DNA of 64,000 nt from UBA5109 sp964606735 (GCA_964606735.1 CAZSHI010000007.1:1-64000); one strand, 5' to 3'; shown: positions 27,464 through 37,025, numbered from the stretch's first letter. Notes: generated from the letters alone by a model not told the origin. Program-made: numbers and translations.

Positions 27464-28019
27464 AGCGACCCTGGACATTGCCTAAAAATGTAAGGTGTTT
27501 GCTGAATAAATCGGCAGTCATACCCTGGCTGCTGATTTCACGGCTGCCGGATTCCATCAGGACATCCTGATCCGTTGTCAGAATCCGGCTGTCGAGATAG
27601 ATCGTCAATGCTTCCGTGTAAATATTATGCGTCTCACCTCGATTATCAGTATGTTGGACAATAACATTCTCTGATAATTCCAGCTTGTCTTCGGCACGAT
27701 CAGCATCTTGCTGTATTGTGCCATAGGCTGCACTGAGGAACCACGGACCGGCCTCGTCAGCATAAAAAATCAAACGAGGCGTTTCAATACTGGTCAGTTC
27801 GGGTTCCGGGTAGTGCAGGATCCGTTCGGCCTGCAAGCGATAGAGAGAGTCTCCCGCAGCACTGAAGCGAGTACTATCTACGACACTCATGTAGTAATCA
27901 AAATCCTGGTTTACCCGGCTGCCACTTAATGCTGCATTCTGTGTTTCATCCGTTGCGCTGTTGAGCAGATAAAACAGCAAAATAAAACAAGCTATCAAGA
28001 GTAGGCTGCGTTTGGGCAT
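27456..28019 (-). CDS. lptC: LPS export inner-membrane protein LptC
   Basis: 187 aa bitopic protein: one N-terminal membrane helix (residues 5-20) and a periplasmic LptC/OstA-like domain with GDSLYRLQAERILHYPEP and an IYTEALTIYLDSR strand. The start is ATG 28019, one base past the kdsC stop; a longer TTG start would overlap kdsC. It docks LPS from LptB2FG onto LptA. Confidence 0.92.
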   Translation of the reverse strand: MPKRSLLLIACFILLFYLLNSATDETQNAALSGSRVNQDFDYYMSVVDSTRFSAAGDSLYRLQAERILHYPEPELTSIETPRLIFYADEAGPWFLSAAYGTIQQDADRAEDKLELSENVIVQHTDNRGETHNIYTEALTIYLDSRILTTDQDVLMESGSREISSQGMTADLFSKHLTFLGNVQGRYD

Positions 28020-28020
28020 G

Positions 28021-28554
28021 TTACAGGTAGGGCTCGATGGCCTGCTCAAATTTGTCTTGAGCCTGTAGAATCAGGTCGCAAATTTCCCGCACGGCACCTG
28101 CTCCGCCGCGACGCTGCGTGCAGCATAGGGCATGTTGTTGCAGGACCGGATGTGCATTGGGTACGGTCACAGCAAAGCCAACGCGTCGCATGCAGGCAAG
28201 ATCCGGCAGATCATCACCGATATAGGCGGCTTCCTGATAGCCCAGCTTGAGACTCTGGAGCAATTCATCGAGTGCTGCCAGTTTGGATTCGCTGCCCTGC
28301 ACAAGTTTGCTGATACCCAGTTCCCTGGCGCGACGGCTGACAACATTGGATTCCCGGTTGGTGATGATGGCAACTTCAATACCATTGTTGAGCAGCAGTT
28401 TGATTCCCTGACCATCAAGAATGTTGAAGCTTTTGATTTCATCTCCGTTGTTACTGTAATACAGCTTGCCATCACTGAGTACACCGTCAACATCCAGCAC
28501 CAGCAGTTTTATGTGACGGGCTTTTTCCTGAATTTCACGTGGGAAGTCCTGCAT
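28021..28554 (-). CDS. kdsC: 3-deoxy-D-manno-octulosonate 8-phosphate phosphatase
   Basis: 177 aa HAD-superfamily phosphatase that releases Pi from Kdo-8-phosphate. Catalytic DVDGVLSDG (nucleophile and acid Asp), ITNRES (motif II), and the GDDLPDLACM motif are visible; no cap domain, as in all KdsC tetramers. Two base pairs separate it from kdsD upstream; lptC follows immediately. Confidence 0.96.
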   Translation of the reverse strand: MQDFPREIQEKARHIKLLVLDVDGVLSDGKLYYSNNGDEIKSFNILDGQGIKLLLNNGIEVAIITNRESNVVSRRARELGISKLVQGSESKLAALDELLQSLKLGYQEAAYIGDDLPDLACMRRVGFAVTVPNAHPVLQQHALCCTQRRGGAGAVREICDLILQAQDKFEQAIEPYL

Positions 28555-28556
28555 GC

Positions 28557-29528
28557 TTACACCACGTTGGCTTTTAAGAGGTCATGCATGGTCACGATGC
28601 CGCTGAGTTGCTGTTCAGCATTCAACACCACGAGTGAGTATATTTCATTGTCCTGCATCAGTTTTGCGGCTTCTGAGGCCAGCGCATTTTCTGCAATGGC
28701 GCGGAAACTGCCTGTCATCACCTCGCCGATTCGGGTGCTTTGCAGATCAAGCTTCTGATCAAGAAAACGACGCAGGTCTCCGTCTGTAAAAACACCACAC
28801 AGTTTACGCTTGTCATCCTCGATGGCCGTCATGCCGAGTTTTTTGGCGCTCATTTCAAGCAGGGCTTCGCTGACAGGGATGTCTTGTGTAACCAGCGGAA
28901 TATCTTTGCCCCGATGCATGACATCGCTGACCTTCAGCAAGAGCCGACGTCCGAGGTTGCCACCCGGGTGGGAAAAGGCGAAATCTTCGGCAGTAAAACC
29001 TCGGGCTTCCAGCAAAGCCATGGCCAGGGCATCGCCAAGTACCAGTGCCACTGTGGTGCTGGTGGTGGGTGCCAGGCCCAGCGGACAGGCTTCCTGGGAC
29101 ACGCTGGCATCCAGATTGACATCGGCGCTTTCAGCCAGCGGTGACATTGCATTGCCACACATGCTGATCAGAGGGACACCCTTGCGTTTGAGAACAGCCA
29201 GTATGACCAGGATCTCTTCGGTTGTGCCTGAGTTTGACAGGGCGAGCACCACATCATTTGCCGTGATCATGCCAATGTCACCATGACTGGCTTCTGCCGG
29301 GTGAACAAAGTAGGCCGGTGTGCCTGTGCTGGCCAGGGTGGCAGCGATTTTTTTGGCAATATGCCCCGATTTTCCAATACCCATGACGATGGCACGTCCC
29401 GAGCAATTCAGGATGAGCGAGCAGGCCTGTTCAAAATCCTGATTGATCCTGCTCTTGAGAGCTGCAACTGCATCCAGTTCAAGACTGATAGTTCGCAGCG
29501 CGGTCTCCGAAAAAGAATTGTTGCTCAT
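28557..29528 (-). CDS. kdsD: Arabinose-5-phosphate isomerase
   Basis: 323 aa: SIS domain (residues about 35-170) with GIGKSGHIAKKIAATLASTGTPA, followed by two CBS domains (about 205-323). Converts ribulose-5-phosphate to arabinose-5-phosphate, the precursor of Kdo. Gene order yrbG-kdsD-kdsC-lptCAB is conserved from E. coli to Pseudomonas. Confidence 0.96.
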   Translation of the reverse strand: MSNNSFSETALRTISLELDAVAALKSRINQDFEQACSLILNCSGRAIVMGIGKSGHIAKKIAATLASTGTPAYFVHPAEASHGDIGMITANDVVLALSNSGTTEEILVILAVLKRKGVPLISMCGNAMSPLAESADVNLDASVSQEACPLGLAPTTSTTVALVLGDALAMALLEARGFTAEDFAFSHPGGNLGRRLLLKVSDVMHRGKDIPLVTQDIPVSEALLEMSAKKLGMTAIEDDKRKLCGVFTDGDLRRFLDQKLDLQSTRIGEVMTGSFRAIAENALASEAAKLMQDNEIYSLVVLNAEQQLSGIVTMHDLLKANVV

Positions 29529-29532
29529 GGGG

Positions 29533-30504
29533 TCAACTCATTACGATCAGTAAAGCAGTGTAAGATAAATACAGCGCCAATAAAACTACACCCATGGCCC
29601 GCCCCAGCTTCTGCTGTTGATGAATTTTAAAGGCAATGATGCAGGCCAGCAGTAAGGTGATGCTTAACATGGACAGCGTATCGCGCCAGAACACAACAGG
29701 TTCAATAGTTAGCGGAGCCAGAAAGGCCGGTACCGGCAATACCAGCAGAAGGTTGAGGATGTTGGAGCCGAAGACATTGCCCACCGCAAGATCATGATGT
29801 CCACGCAAAGCGCCCATGGCAGAAGCGGCCAGTTCGGGCAAGCTGGTGCCGATGGCAACAATGGTCAGACCAATAATCAGCTCACTGACACCCAGTTCAC
29901 GGGCAATGCCGCTCGCGCCATATACCAGTATGTTGGCACTGAATAGCAGAACCACCAGTCCCATTAGCATCAGAGCCAGCGCTTTGCGGGTGCTGATGTC
30001 AGCAATATAGTCGGCAATTTCCTCAGACTCCGACATGTGGGATTTTGACAATGCGCCTTTTCGTTTCAGGATAAACCAGGTAAACAGTGCTAGCAGAAGC
30101 AACAGGATAATACCGTCGATCCGGTTGATCGACAGGTCCTGGAAGATGAAAACAGCCGCAAGTGTAACCAGAAGCAGCGCCGGCAATTCTTCCTTGAGCA
30201 GAGTGACCGGGATAACAATCGGACAGATCAGCAGGGTAATACTGAGCACCAGACCGATATTGGCAATATTGGAACCAATCACATTGCCAATTGCCAGTTC
30301 AGGCGCGCCGCGCAGTGCCGCCGTTGCGGAGGTGAAAATTTCAGGGGCAGAGGTGCCGAAAGAAACGACCGTCAAACCGATAACCAGAACGGAAACACCG
30401 AGGTTGCGGGCAGTGGTGGAAGCCCCCAGAACAAACTTGTCGGCACTCCATAAGAGCCCAATGATCCCGACGATAATTGCCAGCGCGAACAGTAAGTAAT
30501 TCAT
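29533..30504 (-). CDS. yrbG: CaCA-family Na+/Ca2+-type exchanger (YrbG)
   Basis: 323 aa with ten predicted membrane helices in two inverted repeats. Each repeat has the alpha motif with its acidic residue: SFGTSAPE plus NVIGSNIANIG in the first, AIGTSLPE plus NVFGSNILNLL in the second. The loop between the halves (about 140-165) is charged. Likely exchanges Na+ for Ca2+ or another divalent ion; the physiological ion is not certain in bacteria. 5 bp before kdsD, divergent from ibaG. Confidence 0.92.
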   Translation of the reverse strand: MNYLLFALAIIVGIIGLLWSADKFVLGASTTARNLGVSVLVIGLTVVSFGTSAPEIFTSATAALRGAPELAIGNVIGSNIANIGLVLSITLLICPIVIPVTLLKEELPALLLVTLAAVFIFQDLSINRIDGIILLLLLALFTWFILKRKGALSKSHMSESEEIADYIADISTRKALALMLMGLVVLLFSANILVYGASGIARELGVSELIIGLTIVAIGTSLPELAASAMGALRGHHDLAVGNVFGSNILNLLLVLPVPAFLAPLTIEPVVFWRDTLSMLSITLLLACIIAFKIHQQQKLGRAMGVVLLALYLSYTALLIVMS

Positions 30505-30623
30505 GCAATATCCTGTCAGGGAATAAATCGCGATTATAGCTTATTTGCTTTGGCCAGTGATAAATTCTGACATTGCTGCAGCTTTACGGTAAAATGCCCG
30601 CCGAATTAAACAGGCCACAAACA

Positions 30624-30860
30624 ATGTCGTTAAGTACTGAAGAAATAGCGGAACTGATTCGCGCAGAAATGGCGAATGCGCAGGTGCATGTGCAGGGAGC
30701 AGATGCCAAGTATCAGATCCAGGTCATCGCTGATGAATTTGCAGGTCTGAATGCTGTGAAGCGTCAGCAACGTATTTATCGGATTATTAATCCGCATATC
30801 GCATCGGGTGAAATTCATGCGGTCAGTATGCAACTGCAAACGCAGGATGAGCATCAGTAA
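30624..30860 (+). CDS. ibaG: BolA-family iron-sulfur protein IbaG
   Basis: 78 aa; start ATG 30624 (MSLSTEEIAELI), since the longer frame from 30573 has no family support. The BolA fold pattern is visible, with the RQQRIYRIINPHI helix and the conserved His near the C-terminal end. E. coli IbaG (YrbA) pairs with a monothiol glutaredoxin for Fe-S trafficking. murA follows, as in E. coli and Pseudomonas, but a terminator lies between. Confidence 0.9.
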   Translation: MSLSTEEIAELIRAEMANAQVHVQGADAKYQIQVIADEFAGLNAVKRQQRIYRIINPHIASGEIHAVSMQLQTQDEHQ

Positions 30861-30881
30861 TTGACTGGCAAGCTGGTTTAT

Positions 30882-30907
30882 AAAAAGAGCCAGCCGGCTC
30901 TTTTTTT
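30882..30907 (+). terminator. Terminator after ibaG
   Basis: AAAAAGAGCC-AGCC-GGCTCTTTTT followed by further T: a 10-bp stem with a U-tract on the plus strand, 21 bp after ibaG. The flanking A and T runs make it usable in either direction. Confidence 0.9.
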
Positions 30908-30987
30908 ATGTTTGGAAAATGCTCACACAGCAAAGTTCAAACTGATAGAATGATTCGATAAACGGTTGCAGATTTTTAGGTGGACAA

Positions 30988-32250
30988 GTGGATAAATTAT
31001 TAATACAGGGTGGAACGCGTCTGAATGGAGAGATCCGGATTGCGGGTGCGAAAAATTCGGCCCTGCCGATCATGGCCGCCACACTGCTTACTAGCGATTA
31101 CGTTAAAATTGGCAATCTCCCACACCTTTTCGATATCACGACCATGCTGGAACTGTTGGGCTGTATGGGGGTTGAATCCATCATCGGTGACAAGCTGGAG
31201 GTGGAATTAAACAGCAGCACGATCAATAACTTCAATGCCCCTTATGAGCTGGTTAAAACCATGCGCGCATCGATTTTGGTATTGGGCCCCATGCTTGCGC
31301 ACTATGGCAGAGCAGAAGTTGCCTTGCCCGGTGGCTGTGCCATTGGTAGTCGGCCGGTCAATTTACATATCGAATCTTTAAAGAAAATGGGCGCCGACAT
31401 TACGGTGGAGAACGGTTATATCAAGGCCACCAGCAAAGGGCGCCTGAAAGGAGCGCATATCTTCATGGATCTTGTCACCGTGACAGGAACCGAGAACGTT
31501 ATGATGGCGGCAACTCTGGCAGATGGTCAGACACTAATAGAAAATGCTGCACGTGAACCCGAGGTTGTTGACCTGGCGTGTTGCCTGAGAGCCATGGGTG
31601 CTGATATCAGTGGTGAGGGCAGTGACACCATTGTCATCAATGGGGTTGAACGCTTGCATGGCTGTTCCTATTCCGTTATGCCCGACCGCATTGAAACAGG
31701 AACCTACCTGATTGCAGCGGCTGCTACCCGAGGCCGTATCAAGGTTAAGGATACTCGACCGAAAACCCTGGAAGCAGTGCTGAGCAAACTGGAAGAGGCC
31801 GGCGCCCAGATTGAGCTGGGCGAAGACTGGATAAGTCTCGATATGCATGGACAAAGACCTAAAGCAGTCTCCTTGAAGACGGCGCCTTATCCGGCTTTTC
31901 CGACAGATATGCAGGCCCAGTTTACAGCGTTGAATGCGGTGGCAGAGGGTTCAGGTGTTATCACGGAAACGGTATTTGAAAACCGCTTCATGCACGTCCA
32001 TGAAATGAATCGTATGGGTGCAGAACTGAAAGTCGAAGGAAATACGGTGTTCGTCAATGGGGTGCCCTCTCTGATTGGAGCTCCGGTGATGGCCACAGAT
32101 CTGAGAGCATCTGCCAGTCTGATTATTGCCGGACTGGTATCAGAAAATGAAACCATGGTTGACCGTATTTATCACATTGACCGTGGATATGAATGTATTG
32201 AAGAAAAACTGCAATTGCTGGGCGCTAAAATACGGCGTCTGCCTTCGTAG
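30988..32250 (+). CDS. murA: UDP-N-acetylglucosamine 1-carboxyvinyltransferase
   Basis: 420 aa; first committed step of peptidoglycan synthesis, transferring enolpyruvate from PEP to UDP-GlcNAc. GTG start with AGGTGGA in front. The fosfomycin-reactive Cys is present in GGCAIGSRPVNLH; AGAKNSALPIM and the RYEC-like C-terminal segment are conserved. With Cys intact, the enzyme is expected to be of the fosfomycin-sensitive type. Confidence 0.97.
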   Translation: MDKLLIQGGTRLNGEIRIAGAKNSALPIMAATLLTSDYVKIGNLPHLFDITTMLELLGCMGVESIIGDKLEVELNSSTINNFNAPYELVKTMRASILVLGPMLAHYGRAEVALPGGCAIGSRPVNLHIESLKKMGADITVENGYIKATSKGRLKGAHIFMDLVTVTGTENVMMAATLADGQTLIENAAREPEVVDLACCLRAMGADISGEGSDTIVINGVERLHGCSYSVMPDRIETGTYLIAAAATRGRIKVKDTRPKTLEAVLSKLEEAGAQIELGEDWISLDMHGQRPKAVSLKTAPYPAFPTDMQAQFTALNAVAEGSGVITETVFENRFMHVHEMNRMGAELKVEGNTVFVNGVPSLIGAPVMATDLRASASLIIAGLVSENETMVDRIYHIDRGYECIEEKLQLLGAKIRRLPS

Positions 32251-32295
32251 CCAGATTTCGATTCCTTAATGATGAATGCAATAAGGGAATAGTTT

Positions 32296-32937
32296 ATGTC
32301 TGCACAGGGACTGGTAATCGCTCTGACAAAAGGGCGGATAATGGAAGAAGTGCTGCCTTTGCTGGAGCAGGCAGGGGTTATTCCTGCCGAGGATTTGAAT
32401 AAAAGTCGCAAGCTGATTTTTGACAGCAATATTGAAGGCGTACAGCTGATGGTCATCCGTGGTTCTGATGTGCCAACCTATGTTGAACTGGGTTGTGCCG
32501 ATATTGGCATTACCGGTAAGGACATCATCATGGAAAATGGATCAAGCGGGTTTTATGAACCGCTGGATCTTAAACTCGCCACCTGCCGCTTGATGACGGC
32601 CAGGCCAATTGATCAAACGCAAAATCCCAGACGTCTGCGTGTGGCCAGCAAGTTCGTTAATATAGCAAAGCGTTATTTTTCCGAAAAAGGCCAACAGGTC
32701 GATATCATCAAACTCAATGGTGCACTGGAGCTGGCACCATTAATGGGGCTGGCGGACTGCATTGTGGATATCGTTGACACAGGAAATACGCTCAAAGCCA
32801 ACGGTCTGGTACCTGAGGAATTGATTGCCGAAGTCAGTACCCGTGTAATCGTGAACAAGGCAGCCATGAAACTGAAACATAAACAGATTCAGAGTTTGCT
32901 GAGCCGATTGCAGGATGCCGTCAATGTGTCTAATTAA
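32296..32937 (+). CDS. hisG: ATP phosphoribosyltransferase, short form
   Basis: 213 aa HisG of the short (HisGS) type, which lacks the C-terminal His-binding domain and needs the regulatory subunit HisZ. hisZ is not in the window. LTKGRIMEEVLPLLEQAG, GCADIGITGKD and the PRPP loop DIVDTGNTLKANGL are visible. hisD follows after 17 bp; order murA-hisG-hisD matches Pseudomonas. Confidence 0.95.
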   Translation: MSAQGLVIALTKGRIMEEVLPLLEQAGVIPAEDLNKSRKLIFDSNIEGVQLMVIRGSDVPTYVELGCADIGITGKDIIMENGSSGFYEPLDLKLATCRLMTARPIDQTQNPRRLRVASKFVNIAKRYFSEKGQQVDIIKLNGALELAPLMGLADCIVDIVDTGNTLKANGLVPEELIAEVSTRVIVNKAAMKLKHKQIQSLLSRLQDAVNVSN

Positions 32938-32954
32938 GCAAGTCCAGAAGCAAA

Positions 32955-34250
32955 ATGCTAAGACTTAAAAAACTAAGTACGCAGGATTCCGATTTTTCCA
33001 CGCAATTGGAGAAGGCTCTGGCCTGGGAGTCCCTGGCCAGTTCTGCTGTGTTGCAAAGTGTGCAGAGTATTCTGGCTGAGGTCAGGGCCGAGGGTGATAG
33101 TGCGCTTCTGGCATTGACGGAACGTTTTGACAAACTGACACTACAGAATGCCAGTGAGCTCGAAATTCCGTCACAAAGGTTGCAGCAGAGCCTGCAGGAA
33201 ATTCCCGCAGATCAGGCCAGTGCATTGCAGGAGGCTGCAGAGCGCATTCGCCGTTACCATGAAAAACAGAAACAGGATTCCTGGCAATACACTGATGATG
33301 ATGGCTCTGTCTATGGTCAGAAAGTCACTGCACTGGATCGGGTTGGTATCTATATTCCTGGTGGAAAAGCCTCATATCCCTCAACGGTTCTGATGGATGC
33401 CATTCCGGCCAGGGTAGCAGGTGTAAAAGAAATCATTGCCATGGTGCCAACTCCTGCAGGAGAGGTAAATGAGTTGGTGCTGGCGGCACTGGCCCTGGCG
33501 GGTGTAGACCGCGTATTTCGTGTTGGCGGCGCCCAGGCAATAGCTGCTCTGGCCTACGGAACGCAATCGATTCCAAAGGTCGACAAGATTGTCGGTCCGG
33601 GCAACATTTATGTGGCTCTGGCCAAGCAACAGGTTTTTGGGCAGGTTGGCATCGACATGGTTGCCGGTCCCTCGGAGATTCTGGTGATATGCGATGGTTC
33701 TACCGACCCTGAGTGGGTGGCCATGGATCTGTTTTCCCAGGCGGAACACGACGAAGATGCCCAGTCCATTCTGCTGTGCCCGGATGAGGAATACATTGCG
33801 GCTGTTGAAAGCAGTATGCAGACTTTACTGCCTCAAATGGAACGCCAGGAAATTATCAAGGCTTCACTCGAATCGCGTGGTCTGCTGATTAAAACACGTG
33901 ATTTGGAGGAAGCTGCTGCCGTATCCAACCGGATAGCACCCGAGCACCTGGAGCTTTCACTGAAAGATCCACAAGCACTGTTATCGCAGATCAAGCATGC
34001 CGGTGCGATCTTCCTGGGGGCCTATACCTCGGAAGCACTGGGTGATTACTGTGCCGGGCCGAGTCATGTATTGCCAACCTCAGGGACAGCCCGATTTTCA
34101 TCTGCCCTGGGGGTCTATGATTTTCAGAAACGCTCATCAATTATTCAGTGTTCGGCTGAAGCTGCTTCACGTCTGGCAGATACAGCCTCAAAACTTGCCC
34201 GTTCGGAAGGTCTGACGGCGCATGCCCGTTCAGCCGAATACCGCAAATAA
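32955..34250 (+). CDS. hisD: Histidinol dehydrogenase
   Basis: 431 aa; last two oxidation steps of histidine synthesis, NAD- and Zn-dependent. Signature residues: GGKASYPSTVLM, VGPGNIYVALAK, the DMVAGPSEILVI Zn/His region, PEHLEL and GDYCAGPSHVLPTSG. Co-transcribed with hisG. Pseudomonas continues with hisC; here the next gene is convergent. Confidence 0.96.
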   Translation: MLRLKKLSTQDSDFSTQLEKALAWESLASSAVLQSVQSILAEVRAEGDSALLALTERFDKLTLQNASELEIPSQRLQQSLQEIPADQASALQEAAERIRRYHEKQKQDSWQYTDDDGSVYGQKVTALDRVGIYIPGGKASYPSTVLMDAIPARVAGVKEIIAMVPTPAGEVNELVLAALALAGVDRVFRVGGAQAIAALAYGTQSIPKVDKIVGPGNIYVALAKQQVFGQVGIDMVAGPSEILVICDGSTDPEWVAMDLFSQAEHDEDAQSILLCPDEEYIAAVESSMQTLLPQMERQEIIKASLESRGLLIKTRDLEEAAAVSNRIAPEHLELSLKDPQALLSQIKHAGAIFLGAYTSEALGDYCAGPSHVLPTSGTARFSSALGVYDFQKRSSIIQCSAEAASRLADTASKLARSEGLTAHARSAEYRK

Positions 34251-34292
34251 AATCCAGAACTTATCGTCCTTTGAGGAGCCAGCAGCTTGCTG

Positions 34293-35465
34293 CTATTGAA
34301 TGGTGAACAGCACGAAGGGTTCGCCGATGCCCAGTTTGACAGGGATCTTCAGCTGGCTGCGTTCGCGGAAAATTTCTATTTCAACGATTTCGCCAGCACC
34401 CAGACTGCTGATGCTTTCAATGGCTTCAAACAGTTCATCTTCGTTGGACAGGGTGCCAATTTTCTGCTGGTTAAAACCGGTGATAATGTCACCGGCCCGA
34501 ATGCCGGCCCGCTGCGCCGGGCCATCTTCAACCAGCGACACAACTCGCAGCCCCTGGACACGTTGTCCATACAATAAAAGCCCTTCATTGGCCGAGAAAT
34601 ATTCGATATCTGAGACGCCAAGATAGCCGCCGGGGCCACTTTCATAATAATAATCTAGCAGCAGTGAAATCATACTGGCATGTGTTGCAAAGCCGATCCC
34701 TTCAGAGCCGCCGGACTCCGAAAGGATATTGGAATTGATGCCGATCAGCTGGCCATCTGCATTTATCAAGGCGCCGCCGGAATAACCCGGATTTATGGCA
34801 GCATCTGTCTGGATGAGTTGTGCATTGTCCGTCTGGTAGAGAGCACTGATAATCCCCAGAGAAGCTGAGAGTCCAATGTTTCTCGGGTTGCCCAGGGCCA
34901 CAACCAGATCGCCAACTTCCTGATCACTCAGGGTATAAGGTTCGACATGGCTGATATTGGGGCTGTCAATTTTTAACAGAGCAAGGTCACTGGCTTCATC
35001 ATATAAGAGTGGCCGCGCATTGACTGTCCTGCCGTCATAGAGGGTGGCAGTTATGGTTTCGGGGAAATTGACAACGCCGGTCTCTGGACTGACAAAAATA
35101 TGGTAACTGGTTACCAGGAAACCATCGGCGGTAATAATTACCCCTGAGCCTAGACTGTTGTTCTCATTCAGGTCGGTAATCTGCAGTCTGGCCAGACTGC
35201 TCAGTGAATTGCTGAAGTCCTGGGCATTTTCAGATTCGGCCAGCACTTGTTGCAGATTGATTGTGACAACAGCCGGCATGACTTTTTGAATGGCATCCTT
35301 AAAGGAGCGGGGGAAGCCCGGCTGGGGAGCACTGACAAGAGGCTCGGGCTCAGCTTCCGTCAAAGACAGCATCTCGGCCAGCCTGGGTAATTGAAGGATT
35401 ACCAGGGCAAACACCAGTCCGGAAAGTGCCGGCCAGAATATATAGTTGAAAACTTTATTCATCAA
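34293..35465 (-). CDS. DegS/AlgW-type membrane-anchored serine protease
   Basis: 390 aa: one N-terminal membrane anchor (residues 9-27), a trypsin-like domain and a single PDZ domain (about 290-380). Catalytic His lies in VTSYHIF, Asp in EASDLALLKI, and Ser in NPGYSGGAL. The usual motif is GNSGGAL; here Asn is Tyr. DegS and AlgW cut RseA/MucA when PDZ senses misfolded outer-membrane proteins. A similar position next to hisD is seen for algW in Pseudomonas. Activity is likely but the Asn-to-Tyr change sits next to the nucleophile. Confidence 0.88.
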   Translation of the reverse strand: MMNKVFNYIFWPALSGLVFALVILQLPRLAEMLSLTEAEPEPLVSAPQPGFPRSFKDAIQKVMPAVVTINLQQVLAESENAQDFSNSLSSLARLQITDLNENNSLGSGVIITADGFLVTSYHIFVSPETGVVNFPETITATLYDGRTVNARPLLYDEASDLALLKIDSPNISHVEPYTLSDQEVGDLVVALGNPRNIGLSASLGIISALYQTDNAQLIQTDAAINPGYSGGALINADGQLIGINSNILSESGGSEGIGFATHASMISLLLDYYYESGPGGYLGVSDIEYFSANEGLLLYGQRVQGLRVVSLVEDGPAQRAGIRAGDIITGFNQQKIGTLSNEDELFEAIESISSLGAGEIVEIEIFRERSQLKIPVKLGIGEPFVLFTIQ

Positions 35466-35577
35466 AGGCCCTCTTTATTGGGGCTTCAGATATGGGCTAT
35501 TGCCTGAATTTGTTATGATGCGAGGCTTCGAGTATACAGTAATTGAATAAAGCAAACACTTTGCTGTCGGGGATAAG

Positions 35578-36339
35578 ATGTCGGTTGAACTGAAAACATT
35601 GGTTACAGAAAGCGATTCTTTATTGAGCCCTAATGACTACCGGGATTACTGTCCCAATGGTCTGCAAATTGAAGGCCGGAAGCAGGTAAATAAAATAGTC
35701 AGTGGTGTCACGGCCAGTCAGGCCCTGATTGATGCTGCCATCCAGGCAGATGCAGATCTCATATTGGTGCATCACGGTTATTTCTGGCAGGGTGAACCAG
35801 CTGAAATTCTCGGTGTAAAGAAAAAGCGCATCAAAGCGCTGCTGGAAAATGATATCAGCTTGCTAGCATACCACTTGCCGCTGGATGCACACCCCGAGTT
35901 GGGCAACAATGCTCAGCTGGGAAAGCTGCTCGGTTTTGCCACACAGCAGGATCTGTTCCCCCGCCTCAAAAGCAAAGTCGGCGTCTGCGGCGAAAATACG
36001 GAACCCTGCGATGCTGCCGGACTGCTTGTCAGGCTGGAAAATAAATTAATGCGCAAGCCTTTTCATGTGCCGGGCAAGGCGGATCTCATTAGACGTATTG
36101 CCTGGTGTACCGGTTCGGCACAGCACTATATTGAACAGGCCTTTGCCGCCGGTGCCGATGCCTACCTAAGCGGTGAAGTATCTGAGCAGACGGTTCATTT
36201 TGCGCGCGAGTCTGGTATCCACTACTTTGCGGCCGGGCATCATGCTACCGAACGCTATGGAGTACAGGCGCTGGGCAGGCATCTGGCTGAAAAGTTTGCA
36301 ATAGAACATCAGTTTATTGATATTGATAATCCGGTATGA
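35578..36339 (+). CDS. Nif3-like dinuclear metal-centre protein (YbgI)
   Basis: 253 aa DUF34/Nif3 protein. Metal ligands appear as VHHGYFW, the YHLPLDAHP segment and, near the end, AGHHATERYGV. E. coli YbgI forms a toroidal hexamer and is thought to act as a GTP cyclohydrolase-like hydrolase or metal insertase; its role is not settled. It overlaps yciH by 4 bp (ATGA), so the two are coupled. In Pseudomonas the same gene follows algW, here divergent from the protease. Confidence 0.92.
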   Translation: MSVELKTLVTESDSLLSPNDYRDYCPNGLQIEGRKQVNKIVSGVTASQALIDAAIQADADLILVHHGYFWQGEPAEILGVKKKRIKALLENDISLLAYHLPLDAHPELGNNAQLGKLLGFATQQDLFPRLKSKVGVCGENTEPCDAAGLLVRLENKLMRKPFHVPGKADLIRRIAWCTGSAQHYIEQAFAAGADAYLSGEVSEQTVHFARESGIHYFAAGHHATERYGVQALGRHLAEKFAIEHQFIDIDNPV

Positions 36340-36695
36340 GTACTTACAGCAGGCGGGTCTATTCAAGTGAAACGGGCAATATCTGCCCGCAGTGTGGAAA
36401 AGCATACAAGGCCTGTCGCTGTCAGGCTGACTCAGCAGAGGCCCGTTTGAGCGGTGGGGGAAAAATCAAAGTATCCCGCGAGAGTAAGGGCCGTAAAGGT
36501 AGCGGCGTTACCCTGATCAGCGGATTGCCGCTTAATGATCAGGAACTGAAAAAGCTGGCCAGTTCCTTCAAGCAACTTTGTGGTTCCGGTGGCGCCGTCA
36601 AGCAGGGTGTTATTGAAATCCAGGGCGAGCACCGGGATAAACTGCTACATGAATTAACACGTCTTGGCTATCAGGCTGTTAAAGCCGGAGGCTAG
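36336..36695 (+). CDS. yciH: SUI1-domain protein YciH
   Basis: 119 aa. An N-terminal Cys cluster (CPQCG...CRC) suggests a small zinc site. The C-terminal half is the SUI1/eIF1 fold with KGSGVTLISGLP and GVIEIQGEHRDKLLHEL. In E. coli the protein can influence initiation fidelity like IF3. Overlaps the Nif3-like gene. Confidence 0.9.
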   Translation: MSTYSRRVYSSETGNICPQCGKAYKACRCQADSAEARLSGGGKIKVSRESKGRKGSGVTLISGLPLNDQELKKLASSFKQLCGSGGAVKQGVIEIQGEHRDKLLHELTRLGYQAVKAGG

Positions 36696-36725
36696 GCATC
36701 ATCCACTTCAGCAGGGGGCAACAGC

Positions 36726-37025
36726 ATGGCGAATAGTTCAGAGACACAAAGGGATATTGAAGCAGCCGTTTTCAGACGACTGCTTGAGCATCTGGATTCC
36801 CGCAAGGATGCCCAGAATATTGATCTGATGAATCTGGCAGGTTTTTGTCGCAACTGTCTGTCCAAGTGGTATGTGGCGGCAGCAAGCGACCGCGGCGAAG
36901 ACATTGACTATGAAGCGGCCAGAGAATTGATTTATGGCATGCCTTATCCAGAATGGAAAGAGAAGTACCAGCTGGAAGCCAGTGAAGAACAAAAGCGCCA
37001 GTTCGAAAAAAACAAACCGAAATAA
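36726..37025 (+). CDS. DUF1244 family protein
   Basis: 99 aa, small acidic helical protein of the DUF1244 family found in many proteobacteria. It contains the family's FCRNCLSKWY motif (CxxC) and DYEAARELIYGMPYPEWKEKYQ. The Cys pair could bind a metal, but no function has been established. Follows yciH by 30 bp and probably shares its transcript. Confidence 0.85.
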   Translation: MANSSETQRDIEAAVFRRLLEHLDSRKDAQNIDLMNLAGFCRNCLSKWYVAAASDRGEDIDYEAARELIYGMPYPEWKEKYQLEASEEQKRQFEKNKPK

